Source of the DNA: Bacteroidales bacterium
Lineage (GTDB): Bacteria > Bacteroidota > Bacteroidia > Bacteroidales > WCHB1-69
Direction of reading: 5' to 3'
Length of the DNA stretch: 64,000 nucleotides
Assembly: GCA_017616775.1 (NCBI GenBank)
Contig: JAFZXM010000016.1
Coordinates: 1-64,000 of the forward strand
Below are positions 16,989 to 25,670 of the stretch, piece after piece (the first letter of the stretch is position 1; every line of letters starts with the position of its first letter). The notes under the pieces are model-generated. The model was given only the letters and a program-made list of their open reading frames with translations, was not told where the DNA came from and did not search any database. Both the position numbers and the translations under genes were made by a program.

Positions 16989-19355
16989 TTAAATAAATAA
17001 CATTGCTATCAAATAACCTAACCACGCAACTACCCAAGCAATGGCACATTGGAACAACACCATAAATAATGCCCATTTTCCGCCCAATTCACGACGTACG
17101 GTTGCAATAGCTGCTGCACAAGGAGTATATAATAAACTAAAAATAAGTAATGGAACAGCGGTAAGAGCGGTGATGGCTTCTATCATATTCAATACTTCCA
17201 AAGTAGAAACCACACTTTCTTTAGCTAAAAATCCGGCAATAAGAGATGTAACCACCCTCCAATCTCCCAATCCGAGAGGTTTGAATAAAACGGCAATCGG
17301 ACCTGATATGGCTGCCAACATACTATCGGAACTATCTTCCACCATATTAAACCGGAAATCAAAAGATTGCAAAAACCAAACCACCACTGTAGCCATAAAT
17401 ATAATGGTAAAAGCACGTTGAACAAAATCTTTGGATTTATCCCACAACAAATGGCCTGTATTCTTTGCCCCCGGCATACGATATGGAGGCATTTCCATTA
17501 CAAACGGAGCCACTTCCTTTGTTTTACGGAACAATTTTGCTACCAATGCAAAAAGTATTCCGACTATAATACCTAAAACATACAATCCGACCATAATTAA
17601 TCCTGTATGTTCAGGGAAAAATGCATCTACAAAGAATCCATAGACGGCAATTTTTGCAGAACAACTCATAAAAGGTGTCAGCAAGATGGTTAATTTTCGA
17701 TCGCGTGCAGACGGTAAAGTACGGGTTGCCATCACTCCGGGAACAGAACAGCCGAAACTGATGAGCATAGGTACTATGCTTCTGCCGGAAAGACCTATTT
17801 TACGCAACAATCCGTCAGAGATGAAGGCAATACGGGCCATATAACCGCTATCCTCCATAAGAGATAGGAAGAAAAACAAAACCACGATGATGGGAACAAA
17901 ACTCAGCACACTGCCCACACCGCCGAAAATAGCATCTACTACCAAAGAACGTATGGGCTCGCTTACCTGCCAATTTATAAAGGCATTATTCACCGCATCA
18001 CCCAAAGAGGTAATACCCATGTCCAACAAATCTTGTAACCAAGCTCCTATCACATCAAACGTGAGCCAAAATACTAAAGCAATAATGCATAAGAAAATCG
18101 GTATGGCCGTAAATTTACCTGTAAGCAATTTATCTATCTTCCTGCTTCTTGCACTTTCTTTATTCTCTTGAGGTTTAACCACGGTTCTGGAACAAAGTTG
18201 CTTAATAAAAGAAAAACGCATATCGGCAATAGCTGCATTGCGATCCAAACCGCGTTCTTCCTCCATTTGTTTCACAATATGCTCTATTGTATCTTTTTCA
18301 TTTTGCGATAATTGTAATGTATCCAAAAGTGCATCATCTCCTTCTACCAACTTTTCTGCAACAAAACGCAATGGCAGATTGACACTGTTTGCATGATTTT
18401 CAATTAAGTGCATTACACTATGCAAACAACGGTGAACCGCTCCCCCTTCTTCGTTATTGACACAAAAATCTTGTCTGACAGGTTTTTCCTGGTATTTTGC
18501 CACATGCATGGCATGCTCTATCAACTCGGCGACACCTTCGTTTTTAGCTGCTGAAATAGGAACAACGGGAATTCCGAGCAATTTTTCCATCTCGTTAACA
18601 CGAATGGTTCCTCCGTTGTTTTTTACCTCATCCATCATATTCAATGCCAAAACCATCGGCACCCCTAACTCCATCAATTGTATGGTAAGATATAAGTTGC
18701 GTTCTATATTGGTAGCATCAACTATATTAATAATAGCATTTGGTTTTTCTTCCACTATCATCTTTCTTGCTACCACCTCTTCTGCTGTATAAGGAGATAA
18801 GGAATATATTCCGGGTAAATCAGTAACCAAGGTTTCGGGATATCCTTTAATAACACCATCTTTTCTATCAACAGTGATTCCGGGGAAATTACCTACATGT
18901 TGTTTAGCCCCTGTTAATTGATTGAATAGCGTTGTTTTTCCGCTATTTTGCTGACCGGCCAATGCAAAAGTAAGCTTACTCCCTTTCGGAAGAGGCGTTT
19001 CATCTTTTTTGGAATGATATTTTCCTTCTTCACCTAATCCGGGGTGAGCATTGTGTTCATGTAAGGAATTATTATAAGGAACATTATCAATCAAAGACCC
19101 CGATTCGTTCTTTTCTTCAAGTTTGCTTTTATCAATGGGTTCTATTTCAATTTGAGCAGCTTCTGCCAAACGTAAAGAAAGAAAATATCCATGAATTCTT
19201 ACTTCTATAGGATCTCCGAGCGGAGCATATTTTAATAATGTAATTTCCGCATTAGGAATCACCCCCATATTTAATAAATGTTGACGAACAGCCCCTTGAC
19301 CGCCTACCGCGGTTATTTTTGCTGTCTTTCCTATTTGTAAATCTTTAAGTTTCAT
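16989..19355 (-). CDS. feoB: Fused FeoA-FeoB ferrous iron transporter
   Basis: This 788-residue protein starts with a FeoA SH3-like domain (residues 1-73; LQIGKTAKITAVGGQG, LLNMGVIPNAEITLLKYAPLGDPIEV). A linker of about 50 residues leads to the FeoB G domain with G1 GQQNSGKTT (134-142), a switch segment HVGNFPGITVDRK, G3 DLPG and G4 NMMDE. The helical region and the membrane domain of two Gate motifs follow (FGCSVPGVMATRT, FMSCSAKIAVYGFF). It imports Fe2+ across the inner membrane. FeoA-FeoB fusion is common in Bacteroidota. It is the second gene of the metal operon, 19 nt after the porin gene. Confidence 0.97.
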   Translation of the reverse strand: MKLKDLQIGKTAKITAVGGQGAVRQHLLNMGVIPNAEITLLKYAPLGDPIEVRIHGYFLSLRLAEAAQIEIEPIDKSKLEEKNESGSLIDNVPYNNSLHEHNAHPGLGEEGKYHSKKDETPLPKGSKLTFALAGQQNSGKTTLFNQLTGAKQHVGNFPGITVDRKDGVIKGYPETLVTDLPGIYSLSPYTAEEVVARKMIVEEKPNAIINIVDATNIERNLYLTIQLMELGVPMVLALNMMDEVKNNGGTIRVNEMEKLLGIPVVPISAAKNEGVAELIEHAMHVAKYQEKPVRQDFCVNNEEGGAVHRCLHSVMHLIENHANSVNLPLRFVAEKLVEGDDALLDTLQLSQNEKDTIEHIVKQMEEERGLDRNAAIADMRFSFIKQLCSRTVVKPQENKESARSRKIDKLLTGKFTAIPIFLCIIALVFWLTFDVIGAWLQDLLDMGITSLGDAVNNAFINWQVSEPIRSLVVDAIFGGVGSVLSFVPIIVVLFFFLSLMEDSGYMARIAFISDGLLRKIGLSGRSIVPMLISFGCSVPGVMATRTLPSARDRKLTILLTPFMSCSAKIAVYGFFVDAFFPEHTGLIMVGLYVLGIIVGILFALVAKLFRKTKEVAPFVMEMPPYRMPGAKNTGHLLWDKSKDFVQRAFTIIFMATVVVWFLQSFDFRFNMVEDSSDSMLAAISGPIAVLFKPLGLGDWRVVTSLIAGFLAKESVVSTLEVLNMIEAITALTAVPLLIFSLLYTPCAAAIATVRRELGGKWALFMVLFQCAIAWVVAWLGYLIAMLFI

Positions 19356-19374
19356 ATCACTATTTATTATTCAT

Positions 19375-20472
19375 CTAAAAATCTATACCTACACGTAATG
19401 CCATAAACAACGGGCTTTTATATGTATCTTCTCCCGCTGCAGGATTGATAATATATTGAAAATCGGGTTGGAGGAAAAAATGTTCATTAAATACATATTG
19501 ATAAGTAAGCTCAACTACTGTTTCATGCTTATAATCATTGGCCAACAAAGATGAACTTACAGCTATCCCCAAATTATCTTTTCCCTGTTTGGAGAACACC
19601 CCTCCGAAATGCAAACCGCCACCCAAATGAACATAATTCTCACTGAGAGATTGGGGAGAATAGGCTGCCATCAAAAAAGCGGCCATACTTCTTTCATCTT
19701 TTTTCCAAAATTCCTGTTCTCCGCAAAAATGAACTTCTACGTTGTTCTGCGATGTTTGCCATGCCACCCCTATCTTATATGAGCCTTCCAATTGATCGCT
19801 GATATTGGTTTTAAATTCAAATTCACTTGCAACTATAGCTCCTTTTTCGGGAATAAAACGCCAATGAACATTATATGGATTGTCGTCGAAACCAAACGGG
19901 GAATCAAAAGCACCCACCTGCCAGTTCACCCAATCTTTGATATTCCATTTCACATTTAATCCCCATGAAGTAATAGGAAATATAGGCACTCCGAAAGTGC
20001 TTGACAATATGGAATTAATACCGAAAGAGCTGTTAAGAAACAAACCTGCTTTATCGGTAAAAGCATAGGCGGCGTTAAAATCTTGCAATCCTGCCATAAT
20101 CTCTACAGGACCTAATATTTGCTGAAAATACAACTCCTGCAAAAAAGCATGATTTCCGGCCTCTATGTTATCGGCCACTTGAAAATCGCCCAACCAATTT
20201 TCGGTAGGACATGTTCCGTGAGTGGTGGCTCCGCTTAAAACCAATTGTCCGCCTTCCCACCAACCGGCCTTTTCGGTATCAAAAGTAATACCTAAAGTAC
20301 CATAACCCAAATAACCGAATCCCAACTGCTTGCCTCCTACTACATTGCCGGCAAAATCACCGACATACGACGCTTGAAATTCAAAAGGAAACTCCTTTTC
20401 TTTTACTTCTGTTTGTGCCATGGAGTACATCAACATGAACATTGCACTTAAAAATATTATTGTTTTATTCAT
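19375..20472 (-). CDS. OprB-like outer-membrane porin of the metal operon
   Basis: This 365-residue protein has a signal peptide (about 1-19, ending SMA-Q) and then alternating amphipathic strands through to a C-terminal aromatic residue (LRVGIDF), as expected of an outer-membrane beta-barrel. Motifs such as GTLGITFDTEKAGWWEGGQL and the LQDFNAAYAF segment resemble carbohydrate-selective OprB porins. It is the first gene of the operon with FeoAB, so here it may pass iron or another metal or its chelate into the periplasm (inference from context). The specificity cannot be read from sequence. Confidence 0.75.
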   Translation of the reverse strand: MNKTIIFLSAMFMLMYSMAQTEVKEKEFPFEFQASYVGDFAGNVVGGKQLGFGYLGYGTLGITFDTEKAGWWEGGQLVLSGATTHGTCPTENWLGDFQVADNIEAGNHAFLQELYFQQILGPVEIMAGLQDFNAAYAFTDKAGLFLNSSFGINSILSSTFGVPIFPITSWGLNVKWNIKDWVNWQVGAFDSPFGFDDNPYNVHWRFIPEKGAIVASEFEFKTNISDQLEGSYKIGVAWQTSQNNVEVHFCGEQEFWKKDERSMAAFLMAAYSPQSLSENYVHLGGGLHFGGVFSKQGKDNLGIAVSSSLLANDYKHETVVELTYQYVFNEHFFLQPDFQYIINPAAGEDTYKSPLFMALRVGIDF

Positions 20473-20492
20473 ATGGCTTATATTTTTTTGTG

Positions 20493-20500
20493 CAAAGATA
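20493..20500 (-). promoter_or_regulatory. -7 promoter element of the metal operon
   Basis: The minus strand reads TATCTTTG, a full TAnnTTTG match, 21 nt before the porin ATG at 20472. The -33 position falls inside the inverted repeat at 20513-20527. Confidence 0.7.
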
Positions 20501-20512
20501 AAGGCATTTTAA

Positions 20513-20580
20513 GGGATAAGATATCCCCTTTTATAGGGATTTTTTATTTTTTTCATCCCCATGAATAGGGATGATATCCT
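20513..20580. promoter_or_regulatory. Cluster of GGGAT/ATCCC inverted repeats at the metal operon promoter
   Basis: A perfect repeat GGGATA-AGA-TATCCC lies at 20513-20527. CATCCC...GGGATG pairs across 20554-20573, and a degenerate copy GGGATGATATCCT lies at 20568-20580. Together there are five GGGAT or ATCCC half-sites in 68 bp, just upstream of the -7 element. The first palindrome overlays the -33 region. This is the expected layout of an operator for a metal-responsive regulator (inference). Neither arm is followed by a T-run, so it is not a speB terminator. Confidence 0.55.
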
Positions 20581-20627
20581 ATACATTATATATAAAGCGA
20601 CTGCTATAAAGGAAATTAACAGATATT

Positions 20628-21488
20628 TCACTTCAACCGCATTCTTTTCTTTAAAATTTTTCCTATAATACGATACACCAGCACGGCGGCTGTAACATCC
20701 GAAGATTTATCCGCTGCATTGGGACAAAGCTCCACCACATCAAAGCCTACCACATTCTTCTGTGCCACCAACAGGGACAACAATTTATTCAGCCGGCGCC
20801 ACGATAATCCTCCCGGCAGGGGAGTTCCGGTGGAAGGTAATACGGAAGGGTCCAATCCGTCCAAATCTATAGTGAGGTACACATTATCGGTCAATCGGGA
20901 TATGGCCGCTTGCATCCATTGGTCATTATCGTCCAACAAATGAGCATAAAAGATATTCTCTTTTAATATATATTGCCGTTCTTCCTCTGCAACGGAACGT
21001 ATACCCACCTGAACCACCCTGGCCATGGACTGAGCTCTGCGCATCACACAGGCATGATTATATTTTGAACCATGATAATCTTCTCTCAAATCGGCATGAG
21101 CATCTATCTGCAACACCGACAAATTATCAAAATGTTCGGCTGTGGCTTGTATGGCACCGCAACTCACGGAATGTTCCCCGCCAAGCAATCCTACCAGCTT
21201 GTTGTCTTGCAAATACAAATTAACGCGTTCCCGCACCGCCTTTACCATTTCCTGCGGTGTGCCCAATTCCATTATCGGCATGGCCGTGTGTATTCCTTGC
21301 GTATAAATGGAGATATCTTCTTCCACATCGTACAATTCTATGCTGTCCGATGCGTCTATGATAGCTTGAGGCCCTTTGTCTGCTCCTTTGACAAAAGTGC
21401 TGGTGCCATCATAAGGTACCGGGAGCAATACTACGGCAGCTTGCCCGTATTCGGCATATTGCCTGTCCATATCCAAAAAATATTCCAT
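20628..21488 (-). CDS. speB: Agmatinase / ureohydrolase family
   Basis: This 286-residue manganese hydrolase has all metal-binding motifs: GGEHS (His106), DAHADLR (Asp129, His131, Asp133) and DLDGLDPS (Asp208, Asp210). The usual reaction is agmatine to putrescine and urea. It lies 40 nt downstream of pgi on the same strand and may be co-transcribed. Ureohydrolases acting on other guanidino compounds share these motifs, so the agmatine substrate is the most likely choice rather than proven. Confidence 0.88.
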   Translation of the reverse strand: MEYFLDMDRQYAEYGQAAVVLLPVPYDGTSTFVKGADKGPQAIIDASDSIELYDVEEDISIYTQGIHTAMPIMELGTPQEMVKAVRERVNLYLQDNKLVGLLGGEHSVSCGAIQATAEHFDNLSVLQIDAHADLREDYHGSKYNHACVMRRAQSMARVVQVGIRSVAEEERQYILKENIFYAHLLDDNDQWMQAAISRLTDNVYLTIDLDGLDPSVLPSTGTPLPGGLSWRRLNKLLSLLVAQKNVVGFDVVELCPNAADKSSDVTAAVLVYRIIGKILKKRMRLK

Positions 21489-21528
21489 ATCAATTTATGA
21501 TATTATATCGACGATATCACCTTTAAAA

Positions 21529-22839
21529 TTACAACAAATTCTTGACAGCAGCCTGTATCTGCTCATATTTATCTTCATATCCCGGCTTACGCAACAAGGC
21601 AAACATATTGTTTTTATACGCCTCCACTCCGGGCTGGTTAAACGGATTCACTTGCAACATATACGCACTTAAGCCACAGGCATATTCAAAGAAATAAATC
21701 AACTGTCCCAAGTGATATTCATCCATTTTTTCTATTTCCAATTTGATTGTCGGCACACCTCCCTGCTCATGGGCCAATATGGTAGCCCTTTCCGCCTCGT
21801 GATTGATATCTTCCAATGTTTTGCCTGCCAAAAAATTCAAACCGTCCATATCGGATTCATCATAAGGCACCTGACAAGAAGCATTGGAATGCTTCAAACT
21901 TAAAAATGTTTCAAAAAACAAACGCTGTCCTTCTTGCATATACTGTCCCATGGAATGCAAATCCGTGGTATAAAGCAAGCCTGCAGGAAACAGACCTTTA
22001 CCGTCTTTCCCCTCACTTTCTCCATACAGCTGTTTCCACCATTCTATAAAGTAATAGAACCGAGAATCAAATGAGGCCATTACTTCTATATTTTTTCCTT
22101 GCCGCAAAAAATAATTGCGGACGGCAGCATATTGCAATGCCATATTATCATCATCCAGGTGGCTTAAACTTATTTTCATATCCGCCGCCCCCTGCACCAA
22201 TTGTTTTATATCACATTCTGCGGCTGCTATAGGCAACAAGCCCACGGGAGTAAGAACAGAATAACGCCCGCCCACATCGTCGGGTATCACAAATGTATCA
22301 TAGCCCTCGTTATTGGCCAATGATTTTAAAGCACCCCTTTTCGCATCCGTAATGCATACCACTCTTTCTTTGGCACCGTTTTTACCGTATTTGGCCTCAC
22401 AATGCTGCTTCAACAAACGGAAAGCCACTGCCGGCTCGGTAGTGGTGCCGCTTTTGGATATCACAATAATGGCATAATCTTTTTTGTCCATTCGCTGCAA
22501 TAAAGCATGCATATAATCTTGTGACATCTGATGCCCCGCATATATGATTTCAGGAAGGCTGTCACTTAACTCCCCTCTTATGGCACTTATCACGGCTCTT
22601 GCCCCCAAATACGAACCTCCTATACCCACTATTATCACCATTTCGGACAAACGGCGAAGCCTTTGGGCTACCCGCTCTATTTTACATATGTCCTCTATTG
22701 TTATTTCTTTAGGCAAATCTATCCAACCTAAAAAATCATTACCCGAAGCATCTCTGCGGATTAAATGCAGAGCATCTTCCTTGTTGCAACTTTCCATAGC
22801 CTTATGTTGCAAATCTTGACTGAGTACTAACGATACCAT
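21529..22839 (-). CDS. pgi: Glucose-6-phosphate isomerase
   Basis: The 436 residues from ATG 22839 interconvert glucose-6-phosphate and fructose-6-phosphate in glycolysis. A longer frame from a TTG at 22884 is rejected because it would translate a terminator hairpin. Motifs seen: VGIGGSYLGARAVISA, VISKSGTTTEPAVAFRLLK (sugar-phosphate binding), GGRYSVLTPVGLLP and the C-terminal NPFNQPGVEAYKNNMFALL with the catalytic lysine region. The length fits the bacterial short-form enzyme. The start lies only about 10 nt beyond the T-run of the upstream terminator, so its own promoter is not obvious. Confidence 0.96.
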   Translation of the reverse strand: MVSLVLSQDLQHKAMESCNKEDALHLIRRDASGNDFLGWIDLPKEITIEDICKIERVAQRLRRLSEMVIIVGIGGSYLGARAVISAIRGELSDSLPEIIYAGHQMSQDYMHALLQRMDKKDYAIIVISKSGTTTEPAVAFRLLKQHCEAKYGKNGAKERVVCITDAKRGALKSLANNEGYDTFVIPDDVGGRYSVLTPVGLLPIAAAECDIKQLVQGAADMKISLSHLDDDNMALQYAAVRNYFLRQGKNIEVMASFDSRFYYFIEWWKQLYGESEGKDGKGLFPAGLLYTTDLHSMGQYMQEGQRLFFETFLSLKHSNASCQVPYDESDMDGLNFLAGKTLEDINHEAERATILAHEQGGVPTIKLEIEKMDEYHLGQLIYFFEYACGLSAYMLQVNPFNQPGVEAYKNNMFALLRKPGYEDKYEQIQAAVKNLL

Positions 22840-22848
22840 ATACTTGTA

Positions 22849-22890
22849 TTTTAAAAAAAATAGAGGTTGAATGCAATACTCCAACCTCCA
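22849..22890 (-). terminator. Terminator between the OmpH/Skp gene and pgi
   Basis: Arms GAGGTTG (22863-22869) and CAACCTC (22882-22888) around a 12-base loop are followed on the minus strand by TATTTTTTTT. It stands about 20 nt after the OmpH stop and immediately before pgi. Confidence 0.8.
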
Positions 22891-22910
22891 TTAAAACATT
22901 GTAATTTCAA

Positions 22911-23432
22911 TTATTTGATTCCTATTTTCTTTTTTACGGCTTCAAAAATATTATCACTTTCTTCCTGATAAAGCAATACCCCCAGTGAGGTGTCAAACAC
23001 ATAGGTATAACCCAACTCTTTTGCAACTTCGGAGATGGCTGCCTTAGCCCTGTCGATGATAGGTGTAAGCGTTTCTTCCTGCTTGTTTTGGAAATCTTCC
23101 TGAGCTGAAGATTCAAATGTTTTGATTCTTGATTCCAAATCTTGCAATTCTTTTATCTTCACCTGTTGCAAACTTTGACTCATAGTGGCCTGCTTGTCTT
23201 GAAAATCCATAGCCTTCTTTTCATATTCGGAATACATGGCTTTCAATTCATCCTGCAATTGAGTTTGATAATCTTCCAGTATTTTTTGAGCCGTATCTAT
23301 TCCCGGCATTATTTTCATCAATTCCGAAGAATTAATGTGGGCCAATTTTACTTTTGTTTGAGCCTGAGCGTTAAAACCTAAGAAAAACAACGCTATGAAT
23401 GTTACTATAAACGCTAATCTTTTCATGTTCAT
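22911..23432 (-). CDS. OmpH/Skp-family periplasmic chaperone
   Basis: This 173-residue protein has a signal peptide (ending FNAQAQ), a beta strand with KLAHINSSELMKIMPG, a long coiled coil (about 50-135; many Q, E, K and repeated QDKQATMSQ-like stretches) and a C-terminal strand DTSLGVLLYQEESDNIFEAVKKKIGI. That is the Skp tentacle layout. Skp escorts unfolded outer-membrane proteins through the periplasm. Bacteroidota usually carry several copies. An alternative ATG lies two codons downstream. Confidence 0.92.
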   Translation of the reverse strand: MNMKRLAFIVTFIALFFLGFNAQAQTKVKLAHINSSELMKIMPGIDTAQKILEDYQTQLQDELKAMYSEYEKKAMDFQDKQATMSQSLQQVKIKELQDLESRIKTFESSAQEDFQNKQEETLTPIIDRAKAAISEVAKELGYTYVFDTSLGVLLYQEESDNIFEAVKKKIGIK

Positions 23433-23451
23433 ATTCTATTTTTAAAGTTTA

Positions 23452-23459
23452 CAAAGATA
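23452..23459 (-). promoter_or_regulatory. -7 promoter element for the OmpH/Skp gene
   Basis: The minus strand reads TATCTTTG, 19 nt before the ATG. A second full match (TATATTTG) lies further upstream at 23579-23586, just past recF, and might be a distal promoter. Confidence 0.6.
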
Positions 23460-23588
23460 CAATTATTTTTAATACTATATAACGTAAAAAACCGCAAAAA
23501 GATACAATACTTTGCAAAATGCCTCATTTACCGAATCTAATCATTTCATCTTCAATTACAATAATACATTTTTCGTGCCAAATATACT

Positions 23589-24677
23589 TCATTGTATTTC
23601 GATGAGTTGATATTCTATTCCGTTTTCGTTGAACAATTGATTGATTCTCATTTGATTGGTATCTGTTATGAATACTTGTCCGAAATTTTTTCCCGCCACC
23701 ATTTTTATCAATTCCGCTATGCGTTTTTCATCCAGCTTGTCAAACACATCATCCAATAACAATAACGGAGACTTATGCACCAACTGTTTCATTAATTCGA
23801 ATTGTGCCAATTTCAATGCTATCAAAAATGATTTTTGCTGCCCTTGTGAGCAAAAACGCTTCATGGAATGCTGATCCATTTCGTATTTATAATCATCTTT
23901 ATGTATTCCTACGGAAGTGTGCTGTCCGTAAAAGTCCTTCTCATAATTTTGCTGCAACATGTCTGCCATATTTCCATCGTGCAAAGCAGACACATATTCT
24001 ATATTCACCTTTTCTTTGCCCATGGATATCACCGAAAAATATTTTTCCAATACGGGCATGAACATTTTTACAAACTCTTTCCTTTTATCAAAAATATATT
24101 CCGCCTGAGCGCACAAACGTTCATCCCATATTTGCAATTGCGAAGCATCAAAATGCTTGTTTTCGTATTGCTGCTTGAGCAGGGTGTTCCGTTGACTGAG
24201 CAAACGGTTATACGATATTATTTTTTCCAAATACACTTTATCATATTGCGATATAATGCTGTCAAAATATTTTCTTCGCGTTTCGGACAAACCGTTGATA
24301 TAATCGGTATCGCTTGGCGACACCATTACAGCGGGCAATAATCCTATGTGTTCGGATAATTTGTCGTATTCTTTTTGATTGTATTTCAAAATTTTCCGTT
24401 TTCCCTCCTGTTGTATGCAACTTATTTTTTGACATCCTTCCACTCCGTCGAACACACAATCGCCTATGATGGTAAAAAACTGCTCTCCATACCGGATATT
24501 CTGCATATCGGAACTGCTAAAATAGCTTTTGGCCATGGACAGATAATAAACGGCATCCAACAGATTGGTTTTGCCTACTCCGTTAAGCCCTACTATACAA
24601 TTTACACTTGGTGAAAAAACGTATCGGGCTTCCAGATAATTTTTAAAATTGATAAGATGTATATTCTCTATATGCAT
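23589..24677 (-). CDS. recF: DNA replication and repair protein RecF
   Basis: This 362-residue ABC-type ATPase loads RecA at single-stranded gaps. Walker A is GLNGVGKTN (residues 30-38), the signature region is around GLSETRRKYFDSIISQYD, and Walker B is PLLLLDDVFDKLDEKR near the C-terminus, followed by QVFITDTN. It overlaps the apbE stop by one base (TAATG), which implies translational coupling. It is not next to dnaA or dnaN here, unlike many bacteria. Confidence 0.96.
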   Translation of the reverse strand: MHIENIHLINFKNYLEARYVFSPSVNCIVGLNGVGKTNLLDAVYYLSMAKSYFSSSDMQNIRYGEQFFTIIGDCVFDGVEGCQKISCIQQEGKRKILKYNQKEYDKLSEHIGLLPAVMVSPSDTDYINGLSETRRKYFDSIISQYDKVYLEKIISYNRLLSQRNTLLKQQYENKHFDASQLQIWDERLCAQAEYIFDKRKEFVKMFMPVLEKYFSVISMGKEKVNIEYVSALHDGNMADMLQQNYEKDFYGQHTSVGIHKDDYKYEMDQHSMKRFCSQGQQKSFLIALKLAQFELMKQLVHKSPLLLLDDVFDKLDEKRIAELIKMVAGKNFGQVFITDTNQMRINQLFNENGIEYQLIEIQ

Positions 24678-25666
24678 TATTGTTCATTTATCAATTGTTG
24701 CATGCCGGGGCTGGCATATACTTTCATATTACCGTTCTCATTATATATCATATACACTTCCAAGTCGCTATGCTGCTGTACAAAGGCTTTGCTTGCCTCT
24801 ACCCCCATCACCATAAATGCAGTGGCATATGCATCCGCATAAACGGCCTTGCTGTGCAAAACAGCCACACTCAATAAGGATTGTTTTAACGGATATCCCG
24901 TATGCGGATCCACAATATGGCTATAGCGTTCTCCGTTAATTTTTTTATACTTTCTGTAATTTCCTGATGTTACTATTGCCTTGTTATACAACGGAATAGA
25001 AGCTATCACTGTCGGATTTTCATCTGTAGGCTCTTCTATACCCACTCTCCATGCTTTTTTCACTTTATATCCGTTACAACGCACTTCTCCGCCTATATCC
25101 ACCAAATAGTTCTGTATGCCGCGGGACTGAAGATAGTCTGACAGTTTATCCACCGAATAACCTTGAGCTATTGCATTCATATCCAATTGTATGCATTCTT
25201 TCTCCTTAATCACCTTTCCTTGTTCTATGCTTACTTTGCTCCATCCCACGCACTCCGACAAACTATCAATAAGCAGGCTATCGGGCACGCTTTGCTCTTC
25301 TTGCGGACCGAAACCCCACACTTTCACCAAAGGGGATACGGTGATATCGAACTTTCCCTGCGTGCTTTCACTTATTTGCCGGGAAATGGCAAACATGGTT
25401 TCAAAATCATGATTCAGCACCACCTGCGTATCGCCCTGATTGATTCTTGAAATAATGGAACTTGCGTTGTACACCGATGCCGTATAATCGAAATCGGTTA
25501 AAAGGCTGTCTATTTCAGCGGTAAAATCGCGACCCAAGCTATCAAAATATTTCACTTGATAATAACTTCCCTGAGTAAAGCCCGAGATGGTGTGCATTTC
25601 ATATTTTTTACTGCACGCTCCCGACAATAAGAATATTATCAACAAAAAGAAATATACCTTTTTCAT
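24677..25666 (-). CDS. apbE: FAD:protein FMN transferase (ApbE), lipoprotein
   Basis: About 329 residues from ATG 25666. An upstream in-frame ATG would overlap the preceding gene and break the lipoprotein signal. MKKVYFFLLIIFLLSGAC is a lipoprotein signal with the acylated Cys at its end. Family motifs: DMNAIAQGYSVDKL, YLVDIGGEVRCNG, YSHIVDPHTGYPL and VYADAYATAFMVMG with the Asp and Thr that bind Mg and FAD. ApbE attaches FMN to a threonine in exported flavoproteins such as NqrB/C or RnfG. It lies between a LolC/E-type permease gene and recF in one operon. Its targets are not in this window. Confidence 0.94.
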   Translation of the reverse strand: MKKVYFFLLIIFLLSGACSKKYEMHTISGFTQGSYYQVKYFDSLGRDFTAEIDSLLTDFDYTASVYNASSIISRINQGDTQVVLNHDFETMFAISRQISESTQGKFDITVSPLVKVWGFGPQEEQSVPDSLLIDSLSECVGWSKVSIEQGKVIKEKECIQLDMNAIAQGYSVDKLSDYLQSRGIQNYLVDIGGEVRCNGYKVKKAWRVGIEEPTDENPTVIASIPLYNKAIVTSGNYRKYKKINGERYSHIVDPHTGYPLKQSLLSVAVLHSKAVYADAYATAFMVMGVEASKAFVQQHSDLEVYMIYNENGNMKVYASPGMQQLINEQ

Positions 25667-25670
25667 CTTT

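Noticed and set aside
16977..17076. Longer start for the Cys-rich FeoB partner
   Set aside because: It overlaps the feoB 3' end by almost 90 nt. The ATG at 16977 gives the expected small protein with one helix.
22839..22884. Longer pgi start at a TTG (22884)
   Set aside because: It would translate the terminator hairpin and T-run into a hydrophobic stretch with no match to the family.
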